Numbered from the stretch's first letter, positions 1 through 10,902 are shown. The stretch: 64,000 nt of DNA from Pseudoalteromonas sp. FUC4 (GCF_008370255.1 NZ_SEUI01000001.1:184091-248090), one strand, 5' to 3'. A program made the numbers and translations. Notes: generated from the letters alone by a model not told the origin.

Positions 1-49
1 CAATGATCAACCACCAAAGCATTTTTAATGTTTCATAATCAAAAATCAT
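1..49 (-). CDS. cydB: Cytochrome bd ubiquinol oxidase subunit II, N-terminal fragment
   Basis: Only the first 16 codons lie in the window, running off the left edge. They read MIFDYETLKMLWWLII, which matches the usual CydB start (FDYETL followed by a tryptophan-rich first membrane helix). The ATG overlaps the cydA stop codon in an ATGA arrangement, so the two subunits are translationally coupled. CydB is the partner of CydA in the quinol oxidase of the inner membrane. The rest of the gene is outside the window. Confidence 0.85.
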   Translation of the reverse strand, partial: MIFDYETLKMLWWLII

Positions 50-1629
50 GATTGCTCTCCTTCAGTTTTCTCAGCTTTGTTTGGTAATTCAAAATGATAC
101 TTACCAGTATGTAGCGAGCTTGGTCCTTGCTTAACAAAGCGGATCATCAGCCAGCCTTCCACAATGGCTAAACCAGTATAGAAAACAATAAACCCAGTTA
201 AGCTAATTAAAATATCATTTACAGTTAGTGACGACGTGGCTAAAAAGGTCGGCAGTATTTCAGATATAGCCCAAGGTTGACGACCATACTCGGCAACAAT
301 CCAGCCAAATTCAATCGCTATCCAAGGTAGTGGAATGCTTAATACAGCAGCCCATAATAACCAGCGTTTTTGCTCAATAACGCGGTGTGCGTTGTAGTAA
401 AATGCCAATATAAATACACCTAACATGGCCACACCACAGGCAACCATAATCCTAAATGACCAAAACATAGGGCCTACTTTAGGAAAAGAGTCTTTAACAG
501 CTTTTTGAATTTGCTCCTCGGTAGCATCTACAACATCAGGTGTGTAGCGCTTAAGTAGCAAGCCATAACCCAAATCATCTTTTAGAGTATTAAATTTAGC
601 AATATTATCTGGCGTATCTTCACCGTCTCTGAGCTTTGTAAGGTATTTATAAGCAATCATACCGTTGCGAATACGTACTTCGTGTTGTTTCTCTAAGTCG
701 TTAATACCCGTTACTTGCTCATCAAGTGAACGCGTGGCAATTAAGCCAAGTGCGTAAGGTATTTTAACCGCAGCATGTGTTACTTGCTCTTCTGAGTCCG
801 GAAAACCAAATGCGGTAAACGCAGCCGGAGCTTCTTCTGTGTGCCATTCAGCTTCAATTGTTGCAAGTTTTACTTTTTGAACTTCACCTACTTCGTAGCC
901 TGATTCGTCACCGAGTAAAATTACACATAAAATTGACGCTAAACCAAAGCCCGATGCAACTGAGAAAGAACGTTTAGCAAATGCTAAGTCACGGCCTTTT
1001 AATATGTACCAACTGCTTATACCCAATACAAACATAGAGGCAGCTACATAACCTGCCGATACGGTATGAATAAACTTAACTTGGGCTACAGGGTTAAATA
1101 CAAGCTCTGCAAAGCTGGTCATTTCCATGCGCATGGTTTGATAATTAAATTCAGCACCTACTGGGTTTTGCATCCAACCATTGGCAATCAAAATCCACAA
1201 CGCCGACATGTTAGTACCAATAGCCATTAAAAAAGTCGCACCTAAATGTTGGCGCTTAGAGAGTCTGTCCCAGCCTAAAAAGAACATACCTACAAAGGTC
1301 GATTCTAAAAAGAATGCCATTAAACCTTCAATAGCCAGGGGGGCCCCAAAAACATCACCTACGTAATGGGAGTAGTAAGACCAGTTAGTACCAAACTCAA
1401 ATTCCATGGTAAGGCCTGTCGCCACACCAATTGCAAAGTTAATACCAAACAATTTTCCCCAGAACTTAGTCATATCACGATAAATTTCGCGACCGGTCAT
1501 AACATAAACCGATTCCATAATAACTAAAATCCAGGTCATACCTATCGTTAACGGTACGAATAAGAAATGAAAGAGAGCGGTAACAGCAAACTGTAATCGC
1601 GATAGATCCACAAAGGTTTCATCTATCAT
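46..1629 (-). CDS. cydA: Cytochrome bd ubiquinol oxidase subunit I
   Basis: CydA is the haem-bearing subunit of the cytochrome bd quinol:O2 oxidoreductase in the inner membrane, a high-affinity terminal oxidase. The 527-residue length fits the long-Q-loop subfamily. Visible family marks are an N-terminal LSRLQFAVTALFHFLFVPLT segment with the haem b595 ligand candidate His21, FIHTVSAGYV with the b558 histidine near residue 186, a long hydrophilic Q-loop around residues 250-380, and the signature GRQPW in the following periplasmic region. About nine membrane helices are apparent. AAGGAG lies 8 bases before the ATG. It overlaps cydB by ATGA. A promoter and a perfect palindrome lie upstream. Confidence 0.97.
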   Translation of the reverse strand: MIDETFVDLSRLQFAVTALFHFLFVPLTIGMTWILVIMESVYVMTGREIYRDMTKFWGKLFGINFAIGVATGLTMEFEFGTNWSYYSHYVGDVFGAPLAIEGLMAFFLESTFVGMFFLGWDRLSKRQHLGATFLMAIGTNMSALWILIANGWMQNPVGAEFNYQTMRMEMTSFAELVFNPVAQVKFIHTVSAGYVAASMFVLGISSWYILKGRDLAFAKRSFSVASGFGLASILCVILLGDESGYEVGEVQKVKLATIEAEWHTEEAPAAFTAFGFPDSEEQVTHAAVKIPYALGLIATRSLDEQVTGINDLEKQHEVRIRNGMIAYKYLTKLRDGEDTPDNIAKFNTLKDDLGYGLLLKRYTPDVVDATEEQIQKAVKDSFPKVGPMFWSFRIMVACGVAMLGVFILAFYYNAHRVIEQKRWLLWAAVLSIPLPWIAIEFGWIVAEYGRQPWAISEILPTFLATSSLTVNDILISLTGFIVFYTGLAIVEGWLMIRFVKQGPSSLHTGKYHFELPNKAEKTEGEQS

Positions 1630-1694
1630 TATTGGCTCCTTGAGAGTGACGGATTAACAGGGCAACATTTAATTGGCAAAGTTAAGGTTTAATG

Positions 1695-1718
1695 AACTTT
1701 CAGTAATTACTGAAAGTT
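1695..1718. promoter_or_regulatory. 24-bp perfect palindrome at the probable cydAB transcription start
   Basis: The two 12-base arms (AACTTTCAGTAA and its exact complement) meet without a spacer. The site lies about 70-90 bases before cydA, just downstream of the best -10 candidate for the minus strand. This is a typical position for a repressor operator. The cognate regulator is not known from the sequence. Confidence 0.55.
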
Positions 1719-1722
1719 TGTA

Positions 1723-1753
1723 ATAGTATTTACCTTTGTACAATTTTTGTCAA
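1723..1753 (-). promoter_or_regulatory. Candidate cydAB promoter
   Basis: On the minus strand a consensus TTGACA (1748-1753) is followed after 19 bases by TACTAT (1723-1728). The spacing is longer than ideal, so the exact -10 is uncertain. The rest of the 1630-1930 gap shows no convincing gene. Confidence 0.4.
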
Positions 1754-1930
1754 CATACATATTAGTAAAACTTAATATATATTTCCTATGCTACATCAGT
1801 ATTAAAAACAAACAACATAAAGGCTTAACTTCGGTGATAAAAAACCAGTTATTTAAAGCGTTTAATCAAACAGTAAAACACGTTAAACTAATAAGCATGA
1901 ACGCCTGGTTTACTTGTGAAATAAAATCAA

Positions 1931-3088
1931 ATGAATAAAGATAAAAAACAACTACGAATTGGTATTGTGGCAGGTGAACTGTCGGGCGATATTTTAGGTG
2001 AAGGGTTAATTAAAGCCCTTAAAAAACACTTTCCGGACGCTATTTTTGAAGGAATAGCCGGACCTAAAATGCAAGAGCGGGGCTGTAAAACACTTTACGA
2101 CATGGATGAGCTTTCGGTAATGGGGCTTGTTGAAGTACTCGGCCGTTTACCGCGTTTGCTTAAAATACGTAAACAACTCGTGCAGCATTTTGTAGATAAC
2201 CCACCTGATGTATTTATAGGTATTGATGCACCCGATTTTAACTTACGTGTAGAAAAGCCACTTAAAGATGCGGGCATTAAAACCGTACAGTATGTAAGTC
2301 CATCTGTTTGGGCGTGGCGCGAAAAGCGTATTCATACTATAAGTGCAGCCACTAACTTAGTGCTTGCATTATTACCGTTTGAAAAAGAATTTTATGATAA
2401 GCACCAAGTGCCATGTACATTTGTGGGTCATACCTTGGCAGACGATATAGCGCTTGAGCACGATGATACTAAAGCGCGTGAAGAACTCGGCTTAAGCCTT
2501 GATGACAAAGTACTGGCGCTGCTACCTGGTAGTCGAGGCTCTGAAGTTGGTTTGCTAAGCGAAACTTACATTAAAACAGCCGCAGAGCTGCAAGCTAAAA
2601 ATCCCAATCTTAAAATTGTGGTTCCGTTGGTTAACGAAAAACGCAAAGCGCAGTTTAGTGATATATTAAACGCTACCGCACCGAAACTTAATGTTAACCT
2701 ACTTGATGGACAATCAAAATTAGCGATGCAAGCCGCCGATGCTATTTTATTAGCGTCGGGCACTGCAACACTTGAAGGCATGCTTTATAAAAAGCCAATG
2801 GTAGTGGGCTATAAAATAAAGCCGTTGAGCTATTGGATTTTTAAAACTTTATTTACGTTTAATATTAAGTACTTTTCGCTGCCTAATTTATTGGCAGACG
2901 AAGAGCTAGTGCCTGAGTTTTTACAAACCGAGTGTAATGTTACTAACTTAACAAACGCACTTACCCCTATGCTCAACACAGATAACAAAGAGTTAAAAGC
3001 ACGCTTTTTAGCTATTCACGAAAAAATTAGATTAAATGCCAGTGAACAAGCAGCCAATGCTGTGGCGGAGTTAATAAATGCAAATTGA
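1931..3088 (+). CDS. lpxB: Lipid-A-disaccharide synthase
   Basis: LpxB is a GT19 glycosyltransferase of the inner-membrane face. It condenses UDP-2,3-diacylglucosamine with lipid X to make the lipid A disaccharide. The 385 residues match the family length. Visible marks are the N-terminal [15 protein letters not shown], the GIDAPDFN motif near residue 98, [10 protein letters not shown] near residue 122 and [10 protein letters not shown] near residue 197. It starts a run with rnhB (11-base overlap), dnaE and accA. In many gammaproteobacteria lpxA lies directly upstream. Here there is a 300-base gap and the divergent cydA instead. No strong Shine-Dalgarno precedes the ATG, but the N-terminus aligns well with the family. 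Confidence 0.97.
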   Translation: MNKDKKQLRIGIVAGELSGDILGEGLIKALKKHFPDAIFEGIAGPKMQERGCKTLYDMDELSVMGLVEVLGRLPRLLKIRKQLVQHFVDNPPDVFIGIDAPDFNLRVEKPLKDAGIKTVQYVSPSVWAWREKRIHTISAATNLVLALLPFEKEFYDKHQVPCTFVGHTLADDIALEHDDTKAREELGLSLDDKVLALLPGSRGSEVGLLSETYIKTAAELQAKNPNLKIVVPLVNEKRKAQFSDILNATAPKLNVNLLDGQSKLAMQAADAILLASGTATLEGMLYKKPMVVGYKIKPLSYWIFKTLFTFNIKYFSLPNLLADEELVPEFLQTECNVTNLTNALTPMLNTDNKELKARFLAIHEKIRLNASEQAANAVAELINAN

Positions 3089-3680
3089 TAGACCCAATGT
3101 ATCCTTAATTGCTGGTGTAGATGAAGTAGGGCGCGGCCCACTTGTTGGTGATGTAGTCACTGCCGCCGTCATTTTAGATCCCACTAAACCAATTGCAGGC
3201 TTAGCTGATTCTAAAAAATTAACGGATAAAAAACGCCAAGCACTTGCAGTTGAAATAAAAGAAAAAGCATTGTGCTACGCGTATGGACGTTGCAGTCCAA
3301 CAGAAATTGATGAGTTAAATATTCTACACGCAACGATGCTTGCCATGTCTCGCGCAGTAGAGGCATTAAGCACAGAACCTGAATTTGTATTTATAGATGG
3401 TAATCGATTACCAAAACTCACTATGGCAGCACAAGCTGTTGTTAAAGGTGATAGCTTAGTGGCCGAAATTTCAGCGGCGTCTATTTTAGCTAAAGTAGCA
3501 CGCGATGACGAAATGCTTGAACTTGATAAACGCCACCCAGAATATGGTTTTGCAGGGCACAAAGGGTATCCCACTAAAGCGCACTTTGCAGCGCTTGAAC
3601 AGTACGGTGCAATTGAAGAGCATCGTAAAAGCTTTAAACCTGTGCAGCGCGTTTTGGCGCAAGCCAATGGTGAGGGCTAA
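3078..3680 (+). CDS. rnhB: Ribonuclease HII
   Basis: RNase HII cleaves RNA in RNA/DNA hybrids and single ribonucleotides in DNA, in the cytoplasm. The 200-residue protein begins with the diagnostic [13 protein letters not shown], giving the DE active-site pair. A later FIDGNRLP near residue 107 and the following SILAKVARD segment fit the remaining acidic metal ligands of the type 2 fold. Its start lies inside lpxB (11-base overlap) and only two bases separate it from dnaE, so it belongs to the lpxB-rnhB-dnaE-accA operon. Confidence 0.97.
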   Translation: MQIDRPNVSLIAGVDEVGRGPLVGDVVTAAVILDPTKPIAGLADSKKLTDKKRQALAVEIKEKALCYAYGRCSPTEIDELNILHATMLAMSRAVEALSTEPEFVFIDGNRLPKLTMAAQAVVKGDSLVAEISAASILAKVARDDEMLELDKRHPEYGFAGHKGYPTKAHFAALEQYGAIEEHRKSFKPVQRVLAQANGEG

Positions 3681-3682
3681 GC

Positions 3683-6600
3683 ATGGCTGCTCCTGATTTT
3701 GTGCATTTAAGAGTTCATTCAGACTTTTCGATGGTTGATGGCCTTGCTAAAACAAAGCCGATAGTTGCTAAAGCGCAAGAGCTGCAAATGCCAGCCATTG
3801 CGATTACCGATCAAATGAACTTTTGTGGTTTAGTGCGTTTTTATGGCGCCACGCATAATGCAGGTATTAAACCTATAGTGGGTGCTGACTTTTGGGTTCG
3901 TAGCCCAGAGTTTCCTGATGAGCCAAGCCGCTTAACCATATTAGCCAAAGACAACGACGGCTATAAAAATATTACCTTATTAATATCTAAAGCGTATCAG
4001 CGTGGGCATGTGTTTCATCGCCCAGTTATTGACCGCGAATGGTTAGTTGAGCTAAAAGCAGGCTTAATTATTCTCTCGGGTGCTAAAGACGGTGACTTAG
4101 GTAAAGCGTTATTAAAAAATAATCCGACTGTAATTGAATCAGTTGTTAGTTTTTATAAGCAGCATTTTAGCGATAACTACTACCTAGAGCTTGTTCGCAC
4201 CAACCGACCGCTTGAAGAAGATTACTTGCACATGGCGGTAGAGCTTGCTGCTAAAGAGCAACTACCGGTTGTAGCCACCAACGAAGTGGTGTTTTTAAAG
4301 CCAGAAAACTTTGAAGCGCACGAAATTCGTGTTGCTATTTTTGACGGTTACACGCTCGATGATAAGCGCCGCCCTAAACGGTTCTCTGAAGAGCAATATC
4401 TAAAAACAGCAGAGCAAATGGCTGAGTTGTTTAGCGATATTCCAGAGGCACTGCAAAATACCGTAGAAATTGCTAAGCGCTGTAATGTAACTGTGCAATT
4501 AGGTACTTACTTTTTACCTGATTACCCAACCGGCTCGCTTAAAATTGAAGACTTTTTAGTTAAAGTGTCACAAGACGGCCTTGAAGAACGACTACAGTTT
4601 TTATTCCCAGACGAAGAAGATAGAAAAGTAAAACGTGTTGAATACGATGAGCGTCTTGATATAGAGCTTGGTGTAATTAACCAAATGGGATTCCCTGGTT
4701 ACTTCTTAATCGTAATGGAGTTTATTCAGTGGAGTAAAGATAATAATATTCCAGTTGGACCTGGTCGTGGTTCAGGTGCGGGTTCGTTAGTTGCGTACGC
4801 GCTTAAAATTACCGACCTTGATCCACTTGAGTTTGACTTACTCTTTGAGCGATTCTTGAACCCTGAACGTGTATCAATGCCCGATTTCGACGTCGATTTT
4901 TGTATGGATAGACGAGACGAGGTAATTGATCACGTATCGGCTTTGTATGGTCGCGATGCGGTTTCGCAAATTATTACCTTTGGTACCATGGCTGCAAAAG
5001 CGGTAATACGCGATGTAGGGCGAGTGCTTGGGCATCCTTACGGGTTTGTCGATCGAATTTCTAAAATGATTCCGGGTGACCCCGGTATGACACTTGCCAA
5101 AGCGTTTGATGTAGAACCACGCTTGCAAGAAGCCTACGATGGCGATAATGAGGTAAAAGACTTAATCGATATGTGTCGCATTCTTGAAGGGTGTACACGT
5201 AACGCCGGTAAACATGCGGGCGGCGTAGTAATATCGCCAACCACTATTACCGACTTTGCTGCACTTTATTGTGATGACGAAGGTAAGTTTCCAGTAACAC
5301 AGTTTGATAAAAATGATGTAGAAACAGCAGGGCTTGTTAAGTTCGATTTCTTGGGTTTACGTACACTGACTATATTGCAGTGGGCGGTCGATATGACCAA
5401 TGTGCGCATGAAGCGCCAAGGTAAAGACCCCGTTGATATAAACACCATTCCACTGGATGATAAAAAAAGTATTGAGTTGCTACTTCGCGCCGAAACGACT
5501 GCTGTATTCCAGCTAGAATCGCGTGGTATGAAAGACTTAGTACGCCGCCTTAAGCCCGACTGCTTTGAGGATATGATTGCACTTGTGGCCTTGTTCCGAC
5601 CAGGTCCACTGCAATCAGGCATGGTAGATAACTTTATTGACCGAAAACTGGGCCGCGAAGAAATCTCATACCCAGATGCGCAGTATCAGCACGAAAGCTT
5701 AAAACCAATACTTGATCCAACTTACGGTATTATTTTGTATCAAGAACAAGTAATGCAAATTGCGCAAGTACTAGCAGGCTATACGCTTGGTGGCGCCGAC
5801 ATGCTGCGTCGTGCTATGGGTAAGAAAAAACCCGAAGAAATGGCAAAGCAGCGTTCAACGTTTGAAGATGGCGCAAGAAATAACGGCATTGACGGCGAGC
5901 TTGCGATAAAAATATTCGACTTGGTAGAAAAGTTCGCAGGTTACGGTTTTAACAAATCTCACTCAGCAGCTTACGCACTGGTTTCGTATCAAACATTGTG
6001 GATGAAAACGCATCATCCTGCAGAGTTTATGGCTGCGGTAATGTCGGCCGATATGGATAACACCGACAAAATAGTTATTTTGGTGGATGAATGTGAAAAC
6101 ATGAAGCTCACCTTATTACCACCAGACGTAAATGCAGGTGAGTTTAAGTTTACAGTAAACCTTGAAGGTGAAATTGTTTACGGCATTGGCGCGATAAAAG
6201 GTGTGGGTGAGGCACCGGTTGAAGCAATTTTAGAAGCGCGTGCAAAAGGCGGTCCATTTAAAGATTTATTTGATTTTTGTGCCCGTGTTGATTTAAAACG
6301 CTTAAATAAACGTGTTACTGAAAAATTAATTTACGCAGGTGCTTTGGATCAATTAGGGCCAGAGAAAACCCAATCTGGGCGTGCTACATTACTAGCCAGT
6401 TTAAAAGATGCTATGCGTGCGGCCGATCAACACAACAAAGCTGAGCAATTAGGACAAAGTGATTTATTTGGTTTATTAGCCACTGAGCCTGATGAAGTTG
6501 AACAAGCTTTTATTAAAGCCACAGGGCTTACTGATAACGAGTGGTTAGATGGCGAAAAAGAGACGCTAGGCCTTTATTTAACTGGGCATCCGATAAATCA

Positions 6601-7174
6601 GTACCGCCGTGAGCTTAGGCATTACACTAGCGGAAAAATAGTAGATTTACAACCGACTAATCGTGATGTGTTTGCAACGGCAGCTGGTTTAGTTATTGCT
6701 TCTAGGGTATTAATTAATAAAAAAGGAAATCGTTGGGCCTTAGTAACTTTAGATGACAAGAGTGCACGGATTGATGTACGCTTGTATTCAGACGAGTTTG
6801 AAAAGTACCAAGATATGCTCCAAGTTAACAATATCTTGGTAATATCTGGACAGGTCAGCTTTGATAACTTCTCCGGTGGTATTACAATGACCGCCAGAGA
6901 AATAAACACCATTGCTCAAGCGCGTGAAAAGCGTATTAAAGCGATTAAAATGACGCTGAACATGGTGCAAATCGAGGCAGGTTTCTTCGATAAATTACAA
7001 AAAGTACTCGAACCCTATAAAATGGGAACGTGTCCGATCAAGGTTTATTACCAACGTCCAGATGCGTTGGCGCAATTAACTCTTGGGATCGAATGGTGTG
7101 TTACGCCAAGTGACGACTTAATCCATAAGTTATCACTAATGGCTGCGCAAGATGTAGAACTAGAATTTAACTAA
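3683..7174 (+). CDS. dnaE: DNA polymerase III alpha subunit
   Basis: DnaE is the catalytic subunit of the replicative C-family polymerase. The 1163 residues match the gammaproteobacterial length. The order is an N-terminal PHP domain ([13 protein letters not shown] from residue 6), the palm with [17 protein letters not shown] near residue 358 and the catalytic aspartates in [13 protein letters not shown] near residue 399, fingers with the [12 protein letters not shown] motif near residue 755, a helix-hairpin-helix region, and a C-terminal OB fold from about residue 985 ([12 protein letters not shown]). It is cotranscribed with rnhB and accA, as in E. coli. Confidence 0.98.
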   Translation: MAAPDFVHLRVHSDFSMVDGLAKTKPIVAKAQELQMPAIAITDQMNFCGLVRFYGATHNAGIKPIVGADFWVRSPEFPDEPSRLTILAKDNDGYKNITLLISKAYQRGHVFHRPVIDREWLVELKAGLIILSGAKDGDLGKALLKNNPTVIESVVSFYKQHFSDNYYLELVRTNRPLEEDYLHMAVELAAKEQLPVVATNEVVFLKPENFEAHEIRVAIFDGYTLDDKRRPKRFSEEQYLKTAEQMAELFSDIPEALQNTVEIAKRCNVTVQLGTYFLPDYPTGSLKIEDFLVKVSQDGLEERLQFLFPDEEDRKVKRVEYDERLDIELGVINQMGFPGYFLIVMEFIQWSKDNNIPVGPGRGSGAGSLVAYALKITDLDPLEFDLLFERFLNPERVSMPDFDVDFCMDRRDEVIDHVSALYGRDAVSQIITFGTMAAKAVIRDVGRVLGHPYGFVDRISKMIPGDPGMTLAKAFDVEPRLQEAYDGDNEVKDLIDMCRILEGCTRNAGKHAGGVVISPTTITDFAALYCDDEGKFPVTQFDKNDVETAGLVKFDFLGLRTLTILQWAVDMTNVRMKRQGKDPVDINTIPLDDKKSIELLLRAETTAVFQLESRGMKDLVRRLKPDCFEDMIALVALFRPGPLQSGMVDNFIDRKLGREEISYPDAQYQHESLKPILDPTYGIILYQEQVMQIAQVLAGYTLGGADMLRRAMGKKKPEEMAKQRSTFEDGARNNGIDGELAIKIFDLVEKFAGYGFNKSHSAAYALVSYQTLWMKTHHPAEFMAAVMSADMDNTDKIVILVDECENMKLTLLPPDVNAGEFKFTVNLEGEIVYGIGAIKGVGEAPVEAILEARAKGGPFKDLFDFCARVDLKRLNKRVTEKLIYAGALDQLGPEKTQSGRATLLASLKDAMRAADQHNKAEQLGQSDLFGLLATEPDEVEQAFIKATGLTDNEWLDGEKETLGLYLTGHPINQYRRELRHYTSGKIVDLQPTNRDVFATAAGLVIASRVLINKKGNRWALVTLDDKSARIDVRLYSDEFEKYQDMLQVNNILVISGQVSFDNFSGGITMTAREINTIAQAREKRIKAIKMTLNMVQIEAGFFDKLQKVLEPYKMGTCPIKVYYQRPDALAQLTLGIEWCVTPSDDLIHKLSLMAAQDVELEFN

Positions 7175-7190
7175 TTAGGTAGTTTAGAGC

Positions 7191-8147
7191 ATGAGCCTCA
7201 ATTATCTTGATTTTGAGCTTCCAATTGCAGAATTAGAAGCAAAAATTGAAGAATTACAAAGTATCAGCCGCGCTGGCGAATTAGACCTTGAGTTAGAAGA
7301 GGAAGTCAGCAAATTAAAAGAAAAAAGTGCCAAACAAAAACAGGAGATTTTTTCTAATTTAGGCGCTTGGCAAGTATCACAGTTAGCACGTCATCCGTTG
7401 CGTCCTTACACTCGAGATTATATCGAGCGCATTTTCACGGAATTTGACGAGTTTGCTGGCGATCGCACTTTTGCTAACGATCCAGCTATTTTAGGTGGCA
7501 TTGCGCGTTTAGATGGCGAACCAGTAATGGTTATTGGCCAACAAAAAGGTCGTGATACTGCTGAAAAAATTAAACGCAACTTTGGTATGCCAAAGCCAGA
7601 AGGTTACCGTAAAGCATTACGCTTAATGGAAATGGCTGAGCGTTTTAAAATGCCAATCATGACCTTTATTGACACGCCTGGTGCATACCCAGGTGTTGGC
7701 GCTGAAGAACGTGGTCAATCTGAAGCAATCGCACGTAACTTAAAAGTAATGGCGTCACTTAAAGTGCCGACAATATGTACAGTTATTGGTGAAGGCGGTT
7801 CAGGTGGTGCATTAGCGATTGGTGTTGGCGACAGAGTTAACATGTTGCAGTACAGCACTTATTCTGTAATTTCGCCTGAAGGTTGTGCGTCTATTCTTTG
7901 GAAAAGCGCTGACAAAGCACCGCTTGCAGCAGAAGCAATGGGTGTAACCGCAGAGCGCGTTAAAGAGCTAGACTTAATCAACAACTTAGTTGATGAGCCT
8001 TTAGGTGGCGCACACCGCAATTACGATGCTATGGCACGTAACTTAAAAGAACGCCTTAAGCGTGATTTAGCGGACTTACAAGCGCTTACGCTTGAAGAAA
8101 TGCTTGATCAACGTTACAAACGTTTGATGTCGTTTGGCTACTGCTAA
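7191..8147 (+). CDS. accA: Acetyl-CoA carboxylase carboxyltransferase subunit alpha
   Basis: AccA pairs with AccD to transfer the carboxyl group from biotin to acetyl-CoA, the first step of fatty acid synthesis. The 318-residue length is typical. Visible marks are the coiled N-terminal region ([13 protein letters not shown]), [16 protein letters not shown] near residue 129, [17 protein letters not shown] near residue 160 and the oxyanion-hole region [15 protein letters not shown] near residue 201. It lies 16 bases after dnaE and is followed by a clear terminator, ending the operon. Confidence 0.98.
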   Translation: MSLNYLDFELPIAELEAKIEELQSISRAGELDLELEEEVSKLKEKSAKQKQEIFSNLGAWQVSQLARHPLRPYTRDYIERIFTEFDEFAGDRTFANDPAILGGIARLDGEPVMVIGQQKGRDTAEKIKRNFGMPKPEGYRKALRLMEMAERFKMPIMTFIDTPGAYPGVGAEERGQSEAIARNLKVMASLKVPTICTVIGEGGSGGALAIGVGDRVNMLQYSTYSVISPEGCASILWKSADKAPLAAEAMGVTAERVKELDLINNLVDEPLGGAHRNYDAMARNLKERLKRDLADLQALTLEEMLDQRYKRLMSFGYC

Positions 8148-8162
8148 ACTCATTAAATGTTA

Positions 8163-8189
8163 AAAAAAAGCCGCTTATGCGGCTTTTTT
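8163..8189 (+). terminator. Rho-independent terminator after accA
   Basis: A-rich 5' arm, GCCGC/GCGGC stem with the loop TTAT and a T6 tract. It follows the accA stop by 15 bases. Confidence 0.9.
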
Positions 8190-8285
8190 GCTTTAAAATA
8201 GTCAGAGTTTTTTATAACTACCAATTATTAAATCATTACTTATTTATTTAATACAATTGGTATAACTCACCTAAAGTGTGGACAC

Positions 8286-9590
8286 ATGCATACATCAGCA
8301 ATTTACCAGCAACTAAAAAAATCGCTAAATAGTTATATAGAGCAAGGTAAAACCGTTTTCACAGTGGCGCTTTCTGGTGGCGTTGATTCTGTGGTGTTGT
8401 TGCATTTAATGCGTACTTTAAGAGCCGATAACCCTGCAATTGATGTATCGGCTATTTATGTTCACCATGGCTTGAGCCAGTATGGCGATTACTGGCAACG
8501 CTTTTGTAAAAATGTGTGCATTGATCTTGATGTGCCTTTTAAAGCCGCAAAAGTTGTAATTGAGCAGCAGTCGCGTACGAGCCTTGAAGCCCAAGCTCGC
8601 GATGCACGTTACAAAGCACTTGATGAACTAAGCCCACAAGGCAGCATTATTTTACTGGGCCAACATTTAAACGACCAAGTAGAAACATTTTTACTGCGCT
8701 TAAAGCGTGGATCGGGTTTAAAAGGGCTTGGTGCTATGCACCAAGCACGTTTGCTGCAAAATGGTCGTGTATGTTTTAGGCCATTGTTAAACGTCAAGCG
8801 AAGCGATATAGAAGCCTTTGCAGCGCAGTTTAACATTAAGCACATAACCGATGACTCTAATACAGATGAAAGTTTTGACCGTAACTTTCTACGCTCAAAA
8901 ATAGTGCCTGTTTTAGCTGAGCGCTTTAATGGGTTTGAACAGTGCACTGCACGAAGTATTGAGTTGCTACAGCAACAGCAAACACTACTTGATGAATATA
9001 CACAGCTCGATTTAAATAAGTGTATTAACGAGTATCAAGCACTGTGCGTTAATCAAGTAAGCGAATACAGTGCAGCGCGTATTGCAAATATAGTACGTGC
9101 GTGGCTTGTACTATTTACGCAAGTGATGCCATCGCAAAAGCAATTAGAGCAAATTATCAATCAAGCAATAAGCGCAAAAAATGACGCGCAAATGCGTATT
9201 GATTTAACCGATGGGCAAATACGACGCCATCAAGGTTATTTGTACTTTGTAACACCAAGTGCAGAATTAACAGATAGTGAGCTGAATCATTCACAGCTAA
9301 AACTTGCTGACGGGCGCTTATTAATTAAAAACACCGGTTGTGGAGTAAGACCTCCAAAAGCTAATGAACAAGTAACAGTGCGCTTTAATTGTAATAGCGC
9401 ACGTATAAAACCACTTAAAAAGCCGGGTAGCAATACCGTAAAACATTGGTTTAAAGATGCAAAAATAGCGCCTTGGCTGCGCGCCAGTGTGCCGCTTATT
9501 TTTTATGATGATGAATTAGTGCAAGTGGTTGGCTGTTTTATAAGTGCTAAGCATGTCGATGAAAATGGTATTTTTTGGGAGTGTAAATAA
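8286..9590 (+). CDS. tilS: tRNA(Ile)-lysidine synthase
   Basis: TilS converts the wobble cytidine of tRNA-Ile(CAU) to lysidine using ATP, so that the tRNA reads AUA. The N-terminal PP-loop ATPase motif SGGVDSVVLLH sits near residue 30. VHHGLS, LGQHLNDQVETFLLRLKRGSG and TDDSNTDESFDRNFLR follow, all typical of the catalytic domain. The C-terminal third contains a substrate-recognition domain ending in VVGCFIS. The 434-residue length matches the long gammaproteobacterial form. It is directly followed by a small membrane-protein gene whose ATG abuts the stop. Confidence 0.96.
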   Translation: MHTSAIYQQLKKSLNSYIEQGKTVFTVALSGGVDSVVLLHLMRTLRADNPAIDVSAIYVHHGLSQYGDYWQRFCKNVCIDLDVPFKAAKVVIEQQSRTSLEAQARDARYKALDELSPQGSIILLGQHLNDQVETFLLRLKRGSGLKGLGAMHQARLLQNGRVCFRPLLNVKRSDIEAFAAQFNIKHITDDSNTDESFDRNFLRSKIVPVLAERFNGFEQCTARSIELLQQQQTLLDEYTQLDLNKCINEYQALCVNQVSEYSAARIANIVRAWLVLFTQVMPSQKQLEQIINQAISAKNDAQMRIDLTDGQIRRHQGYLYFVTPSAELTDSELNHSQLKLADGRLLIKNTGCGVRPPKANEQVTVRFNCNSARIKPLKKPGSNTVKHWFKDAKIAPWLRASVPLIFYDDELVQVVGCFISAKHVDENGIFWECK

Positions 9591-9932
9591 ATGAGTAAAC
9601 AGCCGCATGTTGGTTTGTCGTTAGTAACAAAAGCGCCAGTGGGTATGCTAATAACGGCTGTTATAGCTATTATCGCTAATATTTTACTTGAGCTAAATAT
9701 AGTTACACTAGGTTATGCAGTTGCGGGTGGGATTGTATCTGCAGTGCTTTTATTAGCTTATTGGTTAGGTAAAGGTGGATTGTTTTTTATTTCAGGCGTG
9801 AGCCTGCCACTACTTTTAGTATTATTTACACCACTTGCTACTATTACCGCATTACTTAATTTAATTAGTGGATTCTTTTTTGGCTTTTGTGCTGCTTTGT
9901 TTATTTATAAATTGGTGAGTGTAAAGCCTTAG
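9591..9932 (+). CDS. Small multi-pass membrane protein of unknown function
   Basis: The 113-residue protein has about four hydrophobic segments (residues 16-35, 40-58, 66-80 and 84-107) separated by short loops, so it is an inner-membrane protein. Its ATG immediately follows the tilS TAA, suggesting translational coupling. I do not recognise a named family and see no catalytic motif. A strong terminator follows. Confidence 0.75.
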   Translation: MSKQPHVGLSLVTKAPVGMLITAVIAIIANILLELNIVTLGYAVAGGIVSAVLLLAYWLGKGGLFFISGVSLPLLLVLFTPLATITALLNLISGFFFGFCAALFIYKLVSVKP

Positions 9933-9950
9933 TATTGGAGTTTTAGCAAT

Positions 9951-9983
9951 AAAAAAGCCTAGCGGGGGAAGCTAGGCTTTTTT
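9951..9983. terminator. Bidirectional terminator between convergent genes
   Basis: The stem AAAAAAGCCTAGC/GCTAGGCTTTTTT with loop GGGGGAA is flanked by A and T tracts on both sides. It serves the tilS unit on the plus strand and the GGDEF gene on the minus strand. Confidence 0.9.
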
Positions 9984-10005
9984 ATTTAATTAATTTAAGC
10001 AAATA

Positions 10006-10902
10006 TTAATAAGCTTTTGCGCAATTTCTGCCAGATGCTTTTGCTTTATATAAACCTTTATCGGCTCGAGCAAAAATTTCGGTTTCGCAATCTTGGCTGC
10101 TTGCTAAAGTAAAACCAATACTGGTCGTCACTTTGTATTTAGACATTAATGGCGATTTTCTGACTAAGCACATTATGCGCTCAGCGACGACTTTGTTAGT
10201 TGTAAACTCAGGGTCTTCAATAAGTAGAGCAAACTCATCCCCACCAAATCTAAATACCGAATCAGTACCGCGTATGCTGCTACACAGTACTTTTGAAAAC
10301 TCTTTAAGTGTATCGTCACCAATTTTATGACCAAAGTTGTCGTTAACTTGTTTAAAGTTATCCAAATCAAGCAACATTAAACTAAATGGGCGTTGATAAC
10401 GACGACAGTTTTCAAGCTTTTGCAGTAAAAAGTCATTAAATTGACTGCGGTTGTTTAAACCCGTTAATGCATCTTTTGTAGCAAGCTTTAGTACGCGGCT
10501 ATACATCATCGCATTGCGAAGTGGGTAAACCAGCGCAGTATGTAAAATATTTAGTTTTTTCTCAATTGCTTGACCAAGCGGAAATTTACTAAAATAAATT
10601 AGCTGGCCTAAGTGCTCATTACCAATTGCTAAATCAAAAATATAGGGTGTACTATTTGTGTCACTTTCTGATGTTTGCGTAGTACCTAGCGTTGACTGAA
10701 ACTGCAAACCAGAAAAGTTTAGCAATTGTTTTGCAAATTTTGCATATATAGCTAAAACATCTTCTATAACTAGGCTTGTTTGTAGCTCTGTAACAAGATC
10801 ATGCGTTGCCGCAGACTCGTTTATTTGTGTATGTTCGGCCGAAAACGGCAAAAAATCACCGCGACCAGACACACGCTGCGTCAAAATATGGACGTTTTCC
10901 AC
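10006..10902 (-). CDS. Diguanylate cyclase (GGDEF domain)
   Basis: The C-terminal half (about residues 130-298) is a GGDEF domain that makes cyclic di-GMP from two GTP. It has the intact signature FRFGGDEFALL, the start motif DALTGLNNRSQF and an inhibitory I-site RGTD five residues before GGDEF. The N-terminal 130 residues show no membrane helix and resemble a GAF-like sensory domain, though no cofactor site can be assigned. It is a single gene facing away from the adjacent antiporter gene. The intact active site and I-site suggest an active, feedback-inhibited enzyme. Confidence 0.92.
   Translation of the reverse strand: MENVHILTQRVSGRGDFLPFSAEHTQINESAATHDLVTELQTSLVIEDVLAIYAKFAKQLLNFSGLQFQSTLGTTQTSESDTNSTPYIFDLAIGNEHLGQLIYFSKFPLGQAIEKKLNILHTALVYPLRNAMMYSRVLKLATKDALTGLNNRSQFNDFLLQKLENCRRYQRPFSLMLLDLDNFKQVNDNFGHKIGDDTLKEFSKVLCSSIRGTDSVFRFGGDEFALLIEDPEFTTNKVVAERIMCLVRKSPLMSKYKVTTSIGFTLASSQDCETEIFARADKGLYKAKASGRNCAKAY

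Noticed and set aside
1747-1938. 63-codon frame just before lpxB
   Set aside because: TTG start without a ribosome site, low-complexity composition and no family resemblance. It overlaps the cydAB promoter region.
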